From Faecalibacterium sp. I4-3-84 (GTDB taxonomy: Bacteria > Bacillota > Clostridia > Oscillospirales > Ruminococcaceae): a stretch of 64,000 nt of DNA. Both the position numbers and the translations under genes were made by a program. Below, piece after piece: positions 28,934 through 37,599 of this stretch (position 1 is its first letter; the number at the start of each line of letters is the position of its first letter). The notes under the pieces were generated by a model. That model had not been told where the DNA came from. It worked only from the letters and a program-made list of their open reading frames with translations, and did no database searches. The stretch covers positions 248,001 through 312,000 of the forward strand of contig NZ_CP094466.1 in the NCBI RefSeq assembly GCF_023347255.1. Direction: 5' to 3'.

Positions 28934-31345
28934 TTAGCGGATCTCGATGCCCAGCTTGAACTTCAGGTTGCCGAGGATCTTCTTGACCACGCGCTCCACT
29001 TCTTCCGCAGAGACTTCCTTCTTCGGGTCGGACAGAGACAGGGTGAATGCCATGCTCTTTTTGCCCTCGCCGAGATTTGCGCCGCGGTAGATATCGAACA
29101 GCTTGATCTCACCCACCAGAGGGCTGGCCTTCTTGATGGTCTCCTCGATCTCGCCGCAGGTGGTCTTTTCGTCGCAGACCAATGCCAGGTCACGCTTGAC
29201 AGCAGCGTAGGGACTGAGCGGCTGATAGCGCAGCTCACCGTCCACGCAGGACATCAGAGCCTCGTAGTCCAGCTCACCCAGATAGATATTCTGGTTGTCC
29301 TTCTGATCCTTTGCAATTTCCAGCTCGCCGTTGATCTCGTTGGACAGCTTGCCGAACACGCCCAGACGCTTGTCACCGCAGTAAACAGCAGCGCTGATGC
29401 CGGGGTGCAGCCACGGGGTTGTCTCGCGCTTATAATCAAAGCTCAGGCCAAAGCCGGCTGCCAGTGCTTCCAGTGCACCCTTGACCGTGAAGAAATCTTC
29501 TTCGGGGCCGAATGCACCAATGCAGAGGGTCTGGCGCTCGTGCGGATGCTCGTTGATGGGCAGTTCCTTGGCAAGATACACCGGTGCCATCTCGAACAGA
29601 CGGCCTTCCGTGTTGCCCTTCTTGAGGTTGTCCACGATGACGTTCAGCATGGAGGGAGCCAGCAGGGTGCGCATGATGGACAAATTCTCGCTGATGGGGT
29701 TCAGGATGCGGATGGCCTTGCGGGCTTCATCATCCGCCGGGATGTGCAGCATATCCAGTTCTGCGTTGGAGTAGAAGGCCAGCGTGGAGGCCTCATAGAA
29801 GCCCTGTGCAGCCAGCAAACGCTTGGTCTTGAGCTGCTGCTTCTGGTCATAGTTCAGACCGCCGTTTGTAACGGAGGCAGTGTTCAGGAAGGTGGGCACA
29901 ATGTGGTCGTAGCCGTACTCACGGATGACCTCCTCGGCCAGATCCGGGAAGCTCTCCACGTCCTCGCGGTACAGGGGTGCGGACACGTCCCAGCTGCCAT
30001 CGGCCTGTACATCCACCGTGAACTCCAGACGCTGCAGAATGTCGATCATGGTCTGATCCGGCACGGTGATACCCAGCACGCCGCAGATCTTAGCCGGAGT
30101 GGTAACGATGTGCTTGCGCTCCATCGGGCGGCCATCGGTCAGGTCATATTCCAGTGTGGTGATGTCGCCGCAGTCCAGCTCCTGGATCAGGTGCAGGGCA
30201 CGGGCAAGGCCCAGTTCAGGAGAGTGACGGTCCACGCCCTTCTCGTAGCGGGCAGAAGAGTCGCTGTTCTGGCCCAATGCGCGGCTGGTCTTACGCACGC
30301 AGTCGCGGGCGAAGGTGGCACACTCAAACAGCAGGCTGGTGGTGTTCTCATCCATGCCGGAGTTTGCGCCGCCCATGATGCCGGCAAGTGCCACCGGCTT
30401 TTCGGCATCGCAGATGACCAGATTGTTGGGGTTCAGAGTGAACTCCTTCTCATCCAGCGTGACGATCTTTTCGCCCGCATGGGCGCGGCGCACATCGATG
30501 GTGCGGCCGGCGACCTTGTTCAGGTCAAAGGCGTGCATGGGCTGACCCATTTCCAGCAGGGTGTGGTTGGTAATATCCACCACATTGCTGATGGAGCGCA
30601 GGCCGCACAGAGCCAGATGGCGCTTCATCCAGCGGGGAGACTCGCCCATGCGGATGTTGCGCACATAGTGTGCCATATAGCGGGGGCACAGGTCCGGAGC
30701 CTCCACCTTGACGGTGATGGGCGCATCCGGCTCGCAGACAGTCTTGTAGTCCATGGCGGGCATGTGCAGGGGCTTGCCCAGAACGGCAGCCACCTCGCGG
30801 GCGATGCCCAGAACAGACTGGCAGTCCGGGCGGTTTGCGGTGATGGAGATATCAAAGATATAGTCGTCCAGACCCACCACGGGAGCAATGTCGGTGCCGG
30901 GGACAGAGTTCTCGGGCAGAATGAGCAGGCCGTAGACCTCAGAGCCCGGGAACAGGTCGTCGTTCAGGCCCAGCTCTTCGCCGGAGCACAGCATACCGTT
31001 GGACTCCACGCCCTGCATCTTGCGGGCCTTGATCTTGATGCCGCCGGGCAGGGTGGAGCCATCCAGAGCAGCGGGCACGCAGTCGCCCAGCTTCATGTTG
31101 GCGGCACCGGTGCTGATGCGGATGTCGTGGCCGTAGTCGCCGCAGTCCACCACACACTTGGTCAGGTGGGTGCCCTCCTGCTTTTCCATCTCCACGATCT
31201 TGCCGACGACCACCTTGCTGATGCCTGCATCCAGCGGGATCAGCTCTTCGACCTCAAAGCCGCAGGAGAAGAGCTTTTCCTCCAGTTCCTGCGCAGTAAC
31301 GTCGATATCTACAAATTCTTTTAACCAGCTGAAAGGTACTTTCAT
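28934..31345 (-). CDS. pheT: Phenylalanyl-tRNA synthetase beta subunit
   Basis: Beta chain of the alpha2-beta2 enzyme that charges tRNA-Phe; it carries the editing site. 803 residues. The start MKVPFSWLKEFVDID is typical, followed by a tRNA-binding OB domain (VVVGKIVEMEKQEGTHLTKC), the B3/B4 editing region with ISITANRPDCQSVLGIAREV, a B5 domain, and a C-terminal anticodon-binding domain ending in KKILGNLKFKLGIEIR. It lies 18 bp after pheS and shares the T-box control. A long open frame on the opposite strand is a codon-bias shadow. Confidence 0.97.
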   Translation of the reverse strand: MKVPFSWLKEFVDIDVTAQELEEKLFSCGFEVEELIPLDAGISKVVVGKIVEMEKQEGTHLTKCVVDCGDYGHDIRISTGAANMKLGDCVPAALDGSTLPGGIKIKARKMQGVESNGMLCSGEELGLNDDLFPGSEVYGLLILPENSVPGTDIAPVVGLDDYIFDISITANRPDCQSVLGIAREVAAVLGKPLHMPAMDYKTVCEPDAPITVKVEAPDLCPRYMAHYVRNIRMGESPRWMKRHLALCGLRSISNVVDITNHTLLEMGQPMHAFDLNKVAGRTIDVRRAHAGEKIVTLDEKEFTLNPNNLVICDAEKPVALAGIMGGANSGMDENTTSLLFECATFARDCVRKTSRALGQNSDSSARYEKGVDRHSPELGLARALHLIQELDCGDITTLEYDLTDGRPMERKHIVTTPAKICGVLGITVPDQTMIDILQRLEFTVDVQADGSWDVSAPLYREDVESFPDLAEEVIREYGYDHIVPTFLNTASVTNGGLNYDQKQQLKTKRLLAAQGFYEASTLAFYSNAELDMLHIPADDEARKAIRILNPISENLSIMRTLLAPSMLNVIVDNLKKGNTEGRLFEMAPVYLAKELPINEHPHERQTLCIGAFGPEEDFFTVKGALEALAAGFGLSFDYKRETTPWLHPGISAAVYCGDKRLGVFGKLSNEINGELEIAKDQKDNQNIYLGELDYEALMSCVDGELRYQPLSPYAAVKRDLALVCDEKTTCGEIEETIKKASPLVGEIKLFDIYRGANLGEGKKSMAFTLSLSDPKKEVSAEEVERVVKKILGNLKFKLGIEIR

Positions 31346-31363
31346 TGTCTCTTCTCTCCCCTC

Positions 31364-32386
31364 TTATTCGTGGAACTGCTTGAGGAACTGCAGGTTGTTC
31401 TCGAACATCAGGCCGATGTTGTTGATGCCATACTTCAGCATGGCGATACGCTCGATGCCGATGCCGAAGGCGAAGCCGGAATACTCGTCCGGGTCGATAT
31501 TGCAGTTCTCCAGCACCTTGCGGTTGACGACACCGCCGCCCAGCACCTCGATCCAGCCGGTGTGCTTGCACAGCGGGCAGCCCTTGCCGTGGCACTCAAA
31601 GCAGCTCACGTCCACCTCCACGCTGGGCTCGGTGAACGGGAAGTAGGAGGGACGCAGGCGGGTGCGGGTGTCAGCGCCGAACAGCTTCTGCACGAAGGTA
31701 TTCAGTGCGCCCTGCAGGTCGCCCAGCGTGATGCCCTTATCCACCACCAGACCTTCCATCTGGTGGAACATGGGGCTGTGGGTAGCGTCCGAGTCGGAGC
31801 GGAACACACGGCCGGGCATCAGGATCTTGATGGGCGGCTTCTGAACGTCCATGGTGCGGATCTGGCCGCCGGAAGTCTGGGTACGCAGCAGGAACTCCTC
31901 CGACAGGTAGAAGGTGTCCTGCATGTCGCGTGCTGGGTGATCCTTGGGCACGTTCAGGCGGGTAAAGTTGTGGTCATCGTCCTCGATCTCCGGGAAGGTA
32001 CCCACCGAAAAGCCCATGCCGGAGAACACGTCGATGATCTGGTTGGTGATCAGGGTCAGCGGGTGCAGACCGCCCACAGAGCGGGTCTTGGCGGGCAGGG
32101 TGATATCCACCGTCTCCGCAGCATTGCGGGCAGCAAGCTCTGCCTGCTTCACCTGTTCTGCAGCAGCGTCGTAATCTGCCTGAACCTTTGCCTTGAGTTC
32201 ATTGATGATCTTGCCCATAGCGGGGCGCTCTTCCGGCGCAACGGTGCGCAGGTTCTTCATCAGGGCAGGGATCTTGCCGTTTTTGCTGAGGTACTCCTGC
32301 CAGAAGGAGGCCAGCGTTTCCTTGCCGGACACCTGACCAAGGCTTTCAGCGGCCTGTTTTGCCAGCTCGTCGATCATTGCTTGCAT
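31364..32386 (-). CDS. pheS: Phenylalanyl-tRNA synthetase alpha subunit
   Basis: Catalytic alpha chain, 340 residues from the ATG at 32386, which follows AAAGGAGAG. The in-frame extension upstream runs through the T-box terminator and is not translated. An N-terminal coiled coil (1-90) binds tRNA. Class II motifs: HPARDMQDTFYLSE (motif 2 region), GRVFRSDSDATHSPMFHQME, and GIGIERIAMLKYGI (motif 3). First gene of pheST. Confidence 0.97.
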   Translation of the reverse strand: MQAMIDELAKQAAESLGQVSGKETLASFWQEYLSKNGKIPALMKNLRTVAPEERPAMGKIINELKAKVQADYDAAAEQVKQAELAARNAAETVDITLPAKTRSVGGLHPLTLITNQIIDVFSGMGFSVGTFPEIEDDDHNFTRLNVPKDHPARDMQDTFYLSEEFLLRTQTSGGQIRTMDVQKPPIKILMPGRVFRSDSDATHSPMFHQMEGLVVDKGITLGDLQGALNTFVQKLFGADTRTRLRPSYFPFTEPSVEVDVSCFECHGKGCPLCKHTGWIEVLGGGVVNRKVLENCNIDPDEYSGFAFGIGIERIAMLKYGINNIGLMFENNLQFLKQFHE

Positions 32387-32431
32387 GGATGTTCTCTCCT
32401 TTATTCTTCGTGTTGATGAGCGGAGTGCAAC

Positions 32432-32726
32432 AAAAAAGCTCCGTCCCCTGCCCGATTTCTCAGGCAAAAGGGACGAAGCTGTAATTTTTCTGCTCCGCGG
32501 TACCACCCGGTTTCCACCCGTGCACAGATGCCGGGCGGCTCTCAGAACGCCGTAACGGGGCGTGGCCGTTCTGTACTACTGCTGTTTCGCACAGACCGCT
32601 CAGGAGCGAACTTCAGCACAGATACACCCGGAAGCCCTCTCAGCCGGTGAAGCTTCTCTCTTTGCCGTGTACGCCATGCCTACTCTCTCCGTCGCTGCGT
32701 TTGGGAGTATTCAGGTTTTATAACCA
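32432..32726 (-). promoter_or_regulatory. T-box riboswitch (tRNA-Phe) upstream of pheS
   Basis: The minus-strand leader contains the T-box core GGGTGGTACCGCGG (32495-32508). It is followed by a terminator in which AGCTTCGTCCC pairs with GGGACGGAGCT and ends in TTTTTT (32432-32480). A TTC triplet at 32608-32610 in the first stem region (context GAAGTTCGC) is the likely Phe specifier. Uncharged tRNA-Phe should favour the antiterminator and allow pheST transcription. Confidence 0.93.
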
Positions 32727-32732
32727 AGAGCT

Positions 32733-32761
32733 ATGTTACCACATTTCGGGACAGTTTGCAA
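32733..32761 (-). promoter_or_regulatory. Promoter of the pheST T-box transcript
   Basis: TTGCAA and TAACAT on the minus strand with a 17-bp spacer, just upstream of the leader. Confidence 0.75.
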
Positions 32762-32826
32762 GGGCTGTGCAGTCACTTTCCGCAAAAGTCGCGTTCGGTG
32801 GAGGTTTTTTCACAAAGCCGCAGCCA

Positions 32827-34497
32827 TTATGAATCGTTTATGTCATCCATTATGAGCTGAAACAATTCTCCCAGGTCGATTAGTGGCGCAAACTCTTTAT
32901 CAACTTTGTAATCATCTGAAATTTTTACCACGACCACACCGTCGATCTGCTGGATATATCCTTCCTGCGGATAGACTGGCATCTGTTCCAGCTCTGTTCT
33001 GCTGTACAGTTCCCCGTACTGTTCCACCGAGCAATGCTTGAGTTTTGCCGGAGTAATATCCCTGAAAACCGCTTTCCAAGACGCTCTGGCCGAGTAATCG
33101 TTCAGCCAGAAGCGGCCCATCTGCGCATACGGATTTGCATAGAGGTAATACTCCCTCTTCATAAAACTGGAGTTCGAGCTGGGTCTGCCCACAAACAGTA
33201 CCGGCAGCTGCTCGTTATCGTCAAAATATCCGCTGCTCATCAGGTCGTCCGCAATGTGATCCGACATGCTCTTGAGTGTTTTTCTTCCCTCATACATAGC
33301 TTCCTGATCGATCACGGCAGAGCAGACATTGCCATAGACGACCAAAACCGCAAGTACTACAGCCCCTGTCCGGGCAGCACGTACATACTTTTTTACCATA
33401 GGCTGATTTGTGCGCGTCCCTTCAAGCAGCAGCAGACATACCGGCACGAACAGATTCAATCCTTCGCCCATCTGCAAAAGCCAGACCGCCTCGCTTGTGA
33501 TCAGCATGATAGCATTGCACATGATGGGCAAAACGATCAGCGCTGCCACTCCCAGAAGGATATATTCCCAATTTTTCCGGTGAAGCATTTTTCTGAAGCG
33601 GTTCAGCAGTCCGATGCTCAGCGCCAGAAATACCAAAACGAAAAAGCCCACCGGCTGCAGAATGTTATGCCGATAGTAATTCTGAAAAAAGTAAGCTCCA
33701 AACAGTTGGTAGGTCTCTGCAATGGCATTGGGCAGATTTTTCAGTATAGAAAGTACCGAAACATCCGCTCCTCCATTATAACTTGCCATCTGCCATCCAC
33801 ATGCCCATACGATCAGCTTTGTGAGCAGGAAATACAAAACCATTCCTGCAGCTGCGCTGCAAAGACTTCTTCCAATGTAGGCATGGACCTTTTCTCTGTC
33901 CACATTGCGGAACAGAAGCAGCAGAAGATATGTCAGCAGGAGCAGACAAAAGTTATCAAGGCTCGTCTGATAGCACGCAAGGCTCATGACCAGAAGCAGT
34001 GCTCCCTGTACGACCGCTTTTCTAAAATCTGCGGCACGAACCACACGCTCTGCCGCCAGAACAGAAAATAAAAATGAGCAGCCAAACACCGGCGACTGAA
34101 ACCGATATGACAGCTGTATTCCAGTGACCGTGCTGGCCAGAACAGCCATACCCGCCAGATAGGTCACGACAGAATCCTTCTCTGTAAAAAACTTCCGAAG
34201 CAGGGTAACAGCCAGCGCCGACATGGAAAGCGTCAGCAATGAATTGAAAGGTTCCGTCTGGATGCCAAACCGCAGCACATCGATCACCGGCCAGAGCCAT
34301 CGGCCCGTGACTACCTGCCAATAGCCGCCGAAGAACCATGTATTGTTCCACAATCCGTCAAATGTATTGGTCAGCCGCTGGCTGATCAGCAGGAAAAACA
34401 CTACCGCCGAAAACAGCAGCATCACCAGAAAATATCTTAGATCCGATATATCCAGCCCAAGGTCGTCCGGTTTCTGTACATCGATTTTTTCTTTCAT
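32827..34497 (-). CDS. GtrII-like multi-pass membrane glucosyltransferase (copy A)
   Basis: 556 residues from the ATG at 34497 (GGAG 9 bp upstream); a start five codons earlier is possible. Ten or more membrane segments fill residues 25-410, followed by a soluble C-terminal domain of about 140 residues. LTNTFDGLWNN near the first extracellular loop and YNGGADVSVLSILKNLPNA match the GtrII family (PF14264), which moves glucose from undecaprenyl-phosphate onto surface glycans. The partner flippase and glycosyltransferase genes (GtrA, GtrB) are not nearby. It is about 45 bp downstream of its paralog, so cotranscribed. Acceptor unknown. Confidence 0.75.
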   Translation of the reverse strand: MKEKIDVQKPDDLGLDISDLRYFLVMLLFSAVVFFLLISQRLTNTFDGLWNNTWFFGGYWQVVTGRWLWPVIDVLRFGIQTEPFNSLLTLSMSALAVTLLRKFFTEKDSVVTYLAGMAVLASTVTGIQLSYRFQSPVFGCSFLFSVLAAERVVRAADFRKAVVQGALLLVMSLACYQTSLDNFCLLLLTYLLLLLFRNVDREKVHAYIGRSLCSAAAGMVLYFLLTKLIVWACGWQMASYNGGADVSVLSILKNLPNAIAETYQLFGAYFFQNYYRHNILQPVGFFVLVFLALSIGLLNRFRKMLHRKNWEYILLGVAALIVLPIMCNAIMLITSEAVWLLQMGEGLNLFVPVCLLLLEGTRTNQPMVKKYVRAARTGAVVLAVLVVYGNVCSAVIDQEAMYEGRKTLKSMSDHIADDLMSSGYFDDNEQLPVLFVGRPSSNSSFMKREYYLYANPYAQMGRFWLNDYSARASWKAVFRDITPAKLKHCSVEQYGELYSRTELEQMPVYPQEGYIQQIDGVVVVKISDDYKVDKEFAPLIDLGELFQLIMDDINDS

Positions 34498-34543
34498 CGT
34501 TATTTTCTCCATCTGTCCTGTTTTATGTTCTCAGGCTCATTTG

Positions 34544-36169
34544 TTATTCATCGATCAGATAATCCTCTGAAATTTTGATCACATATACGCCGTCCATTTC
34601 CTGCATGGAGCCTTTCTCAGGGAATGTCGGCATTCGTTTGATTTCTTCTGTCCGGATCAGTTCGTCATATACCTCATCACTGCACAGCTCCAGCTGCATC
34701 GGTGTGAGGTCACGAAACACCGCATTCCATGAGTAGCGCATTGTGGCGGCATTTTCTTTTTCGAAAAGGCCCACCTGTGCGTAGTCGTTCGCATCCCAAT
34801 AGATGATGTGTGTCCGGAACAGTGGGCTTGCACTGGGGCGGCCTACCAGCATCACTGGCAGTTTTTCCGGCAAATCATAATAGCCCTCTGCCACCAGCTC
34901 ACCGGCCACAAGGTCCGCGATTTGTTTTGTTGCCTTGCGTCCCTCATACATCGCCTGCTGATCGACCGCCGACATGAATACGCTCCCGTAAACGACAGCA
35001 GCCGCCGTAAGCAGGATCAGTGCTTTTTCTGCTTTATTCCAGCATTTGCGGAACGCATCACAGGCTGTTTTTCCCTCCCGGCTGCTGTCCAATAGCCAGA
35101 AACAGACCGGCAGGAACAAGGCCAGACCTCCGGACATGGGAATATAAAACAACGCCTGCGAGGTTGCCACCATAAATACCGTGCACATCATGGGCAGCAC
35201 CAGCAGCGCTGCTGTGCCATAGAAAGTGTTTTCCCAATCTTTCCGGCGTATGAGCCGAACCAGTCTGCACGCAAGCGCGGCACCCACCACACAAAAAATC
35301 AAAGCAAATACAACTGCAGTTTCCTGCAGCATATTGTGTTTTACAAGGGTACCAAAGAAATACCGATAAAAAAGCTCATAGCACTTTTCAACGCTGGAAG
35401 GAAGATTTTTCAGAATTCCAGACACTGAAATATCTGCACCACCCTGGTAATCGGCCATCGCCGTTCCCGTCGCCCACAGTGTAATCTTTAAGATCAGCAG
35501 ATACAGCACTGCGCCGGATGCAGCACTTGCCAGGCTTTTGCAAATATATTCCCGAATCTTTTGTTTTTCTCCATTCTGGAAAAGTAGTAGGAGAAAATAG
35601 GCCAGCAGCACCAGACAGAAACAGGCAAGGTTCGTCTGGTACAGGCCAAGGCTCAGTGCCAAAAGCACCGCTGCCGGCACAATGCTGCTTACGGCTGATT
35701 TTCCCCGGATCACGTGCTCTGTAGCCAGCATTGCAAAGAAAAACGAAAATCCGTACTCCGGTGCAATGAAGTGAAACGAAAGATAGCACCCGACCACAAC
35801 ATTGGAAACATAGCATAAACCTGCGAGCCAGTCAATGCAGGATGTTCTCATCCATGCCGGTTTGAAGAGCATATGAAGCCTGGTGACTCCAAGAGAAACC
35901 AGCACCAAGCATACCACCGCATTGATGGGTTCTAGCTGCAGACTGAAACGCAGAAAACTGGTCACCAGCCAGAACCATCGCCCATTGGAAAGCTCCCATG
36001 CTCCCGCCATGTACTCAGCCGTTGTCCACAGACCATCCACTGTGTTCGTCAGCTTCAAGCTGATCAGCGGAAAATAGACCATCACCGCAAAGCCCAGCAT
36101 CACAAAGAAATATTTCTTATCCAACTCCCGCAGCCAGTGTCTGATATCCGCTTTTATTTCTACAGACAT
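34544..36169 (-). CDS. GtrII-like multi-pass membrane glucosyltransferase (copy B)
   Basis: 541 residues; AGGAATATC precedes the ATG. It has the same architecture as copy A: LTNTVDGLWTTAEYMAGAWE, YQGGADISVSGILKNLPSSV, QQAMYEGRKATKQIADLV and the ending DGVYVIKISEDYLIDE all have counterparts there. The two arose by tandem duplication and have since diverged widely. Codon use is more A/T-rich than in the flanking genes, which hints at acquisition. Surface glycan glucosylation is the likely job; specificity is unknown. Confidence 0.75.
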   Translation of the reverse strand: MSVEIKADIRHWLRELDKKYFFVMLGFAVMVYFPLISLKLTNTVDGLWTTAEYMAGAWELSNGRWFWLVTSFLRFSLQLEPINAVVCLVLVSLGVTRLHMLFKPAWMRTSCIDWLAGLCYVSNVVVGCYLSFHFIAPEYGFSFFFAMLATEHVIRGKSAVSSIVPAAVLLALSLGLYQTNLACFCLVLLAYFLLLLFQNGEKQKIREYICKSLASAASGAVLYLLILKITLWATGTAMADYQGGADISVSGILKNLPSSVEKCYELFYRYFFGTLVKHNMLQETAVVFALIFCVVGAALACRLVRLIRRKDWENTFYGTAALLVLPMMCTVFMVATSQALFYIPMSGGLALFLPVCFWLLDSSREGKTACDAFRKCWNKAEKALILLTAAAVVYGSVFMSAVDQQAMYEGRKATKQIADLVAGELVAEGYYDLPEKLPVMLVGRPSASPLFRTHIIYWDANDYAQVGLFEKENAATMRYSWNAVFRDLTPMQLELCSDEVYDELIRTEEIKRMPTFPEKGSMQEMDGVYVIKISEDYLIDE

Positions 36170-36231
36170 GATATTCCTCCATCCATAAACTTCTGCTTTT
36201 CAGTATATCAAACTCTTCCACATGGTTCAAT

Positions 36232-36266
36232 AAAAAAATCCCCTGCCGGGCAGTCGGCAGAGGATC
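36232..36266 (-). terminator. Terminator of the flavodiiron gene
   Basis: On the minus strand GATCC-T-CTGCCG pairs with CGGCAG-G-GGAT and runs into TTTTTTT. Confidence 0.9.
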
Positions 36267-36288
36267 TTGCGTATTTTTCCAGAGTGCT

Positions 36289-37470
36289 TTATTTTGCCAC
36301 GATTTCTGCAGCCAGTGCATCCATCTGCGCTTCGGCAGCAGCATTGGCAGCACTGCGGATGGTGACCACATTCTCACAGACCGTGATGTTCTTCATGCTT
36401 TCCAGCTCGGCGCGCATGAGCTTTGCGGCCATGGGTGCCCATGTGCCATTCTCCATCAGACCCACCGTGCGGTTCTGGAAGCTCTTGGTCTTGAGGTGGG
36501 TCAGCAGATTTTCCATCGGCGGGAAGAGGAAGCCGTCGTAGGTGGCGCAGGCCAGCACGATCTTTCCGCAGCGGAAGGCTTCGGTGACGGCATAGGACAC
36601 ATCGGTGCGGGTCAGGTCCATCTCCACTACCTTTGCGCCCTTTGCACGCAGCTTTTCTGCCATGAGGTGGGCTGCTGCACGGGTGTGGCCGTGGATGGAA
36701 GCACTTGCCACAAGGATCTTTTCCGGCTCCTCGGGCTTGTAGCTGGACCAGATGTCGTAGTAGTTCAGGTACTTGCCCAGATCTCCGGTCAGCACCGGGC
36801 CGTGCAGCGGGCAAATGGTCTGGATGTCCAGAGCCGCGGCCTTTTTCAGCAGTGCCTGCACCTGCGGGCCGTATTTCCCCACGATGTTCAGGTAGTAGCG
36901 GCGGGCTTCGCTGGCCCAGTCGGCCTTTTCGTCAAACTTTGCCACAGCGCCAAAGCGACCGAAGCCATCCGCGGAGAACAGCACCTTTTCGGTGGATTCA
37001 TAGCTGACCATGACCTCCGGCCAGTGCACCATGGGGGCAAACACAAAGGTCAGGGTATGTGCACCGAGAGAAAGGCTCTCGCCGTCCTTCACCACTACAC
37101 GGCGCTCCTTGGCAATTGCATCAGCACCAAAGAACTGATCCATATACAGGAAAGTCTTGGCGTTGCCCACCACCTGCATCTCAGGGTAGAGTGCCGCCAG
37201 CTTTGCAATGTTGGCACCGTGGTCCGGCTCCATGTGGGAGACCACCAGATAATCCGGCTTACGGCCTGCCAGAGCTTCGGTCAGGTTTTCCAGCCACGGC
37301 TCGGTGGCGCGGGCATCCACCGTGTCCAGAACGGCGGTCTTTTCGTCCAGAATGACATAGGAATTATAGCTCACGCCGGTGGGCACCGGATACTGGCTCT
37401 CGAACAGGTCGATGGTGGTATCGTCCACGCCAACGCCCAAAATGGCTTCACTGATCTTGTTTACGCTCAT
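36289..37470 (-). CDS. FprA-type flavodiiron protein
   Basis: Reduces O2 to water or NO to N2O at a di-iron site with FMN, protecting anaerobes from oxygen or nitric oxide. 393 residues. The metallo-beta-lactamase domain holds H79, E81, D83 and H84 (HMEPDH), H149 (MVHWPE), D168 (SADGFG) and H223 (PLHGPVL). From about residue 250 a flavodoxin domain begins (ILVASASIHGHTRAAAHLMA; GLMENGTWAP). No rubredoxin domain is fused. Such a gene fits an oxygen-sensitive gut bacterium. It is monocistronic with its own promoter and terminator. Confidence 0.93.
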   Translation of the reverse strand: MSVNKISEAILGVGVDDTTIDLFESQYPVPTGVSYNSYVILDEKTAVLDTVDARATEPWLENLTEALAGRKPDYLVVSHMEPDHGANIAKLAALYPEMQVVGNAKTFLYMDQFFGADAIAKERRVVVKDGESLSLGAHTLTFVFAPMVHWPEVMVSYESTEKVLFSADGFGRFGAVAKFDEKADWASEARRYYLNIVGKYGPQVQALLKKAAALDIQTICPLHGPVLTGDLGKYLNYYDIWSSYKPEEPEKILVASASIHGHTRAAAHLMAEKLRAKGAKVVEMDLTRTDVSYAVTEAFRCGKIVLACATYDGFLFPPMENLLTHLKTKSFQNRTVGLMENGTWAPMAAKLMRAELESMKNITVCENVVTIRSAANAAAEAQMDALAAEIVAK

Positions 37471-37544
37471 AATGCTCGGTCTCCTTATTTATATTTTTAT
37501 GCAGTGCCGCGTTTCTGCGGCGGTTGTTTCTGAGAGCAGTTCCT

Positions 37545-37573
37545 ATCATACCACATCGTCAGAAAAATCGCAA
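37545..37573 (-). promoter_or_regulatory. Promoter of the flavodiiron gene
   Basis: TTGCGA and TATGAT on the minus strand with a 17-bp spacer. Confidence 0.7.
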
Positions 37574-37599
37574 GGGATAACGTGGGAATATTCTGCACA

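Noticed and set aside
28724-31324. Open frame of over 860 codons on the plus strand across pheT
   Set aside because: It is antisense to a full-length, motif-complete pheT. Its His/Gln/Val-rich translation has no family features; it arises from codon bias in G+C-rich genes.
32387-32506. N-terminal extension of PheS
   Set aside because: It would translate the T-box terminator and core; the ATG at 32386 has AAAGGAGAG.
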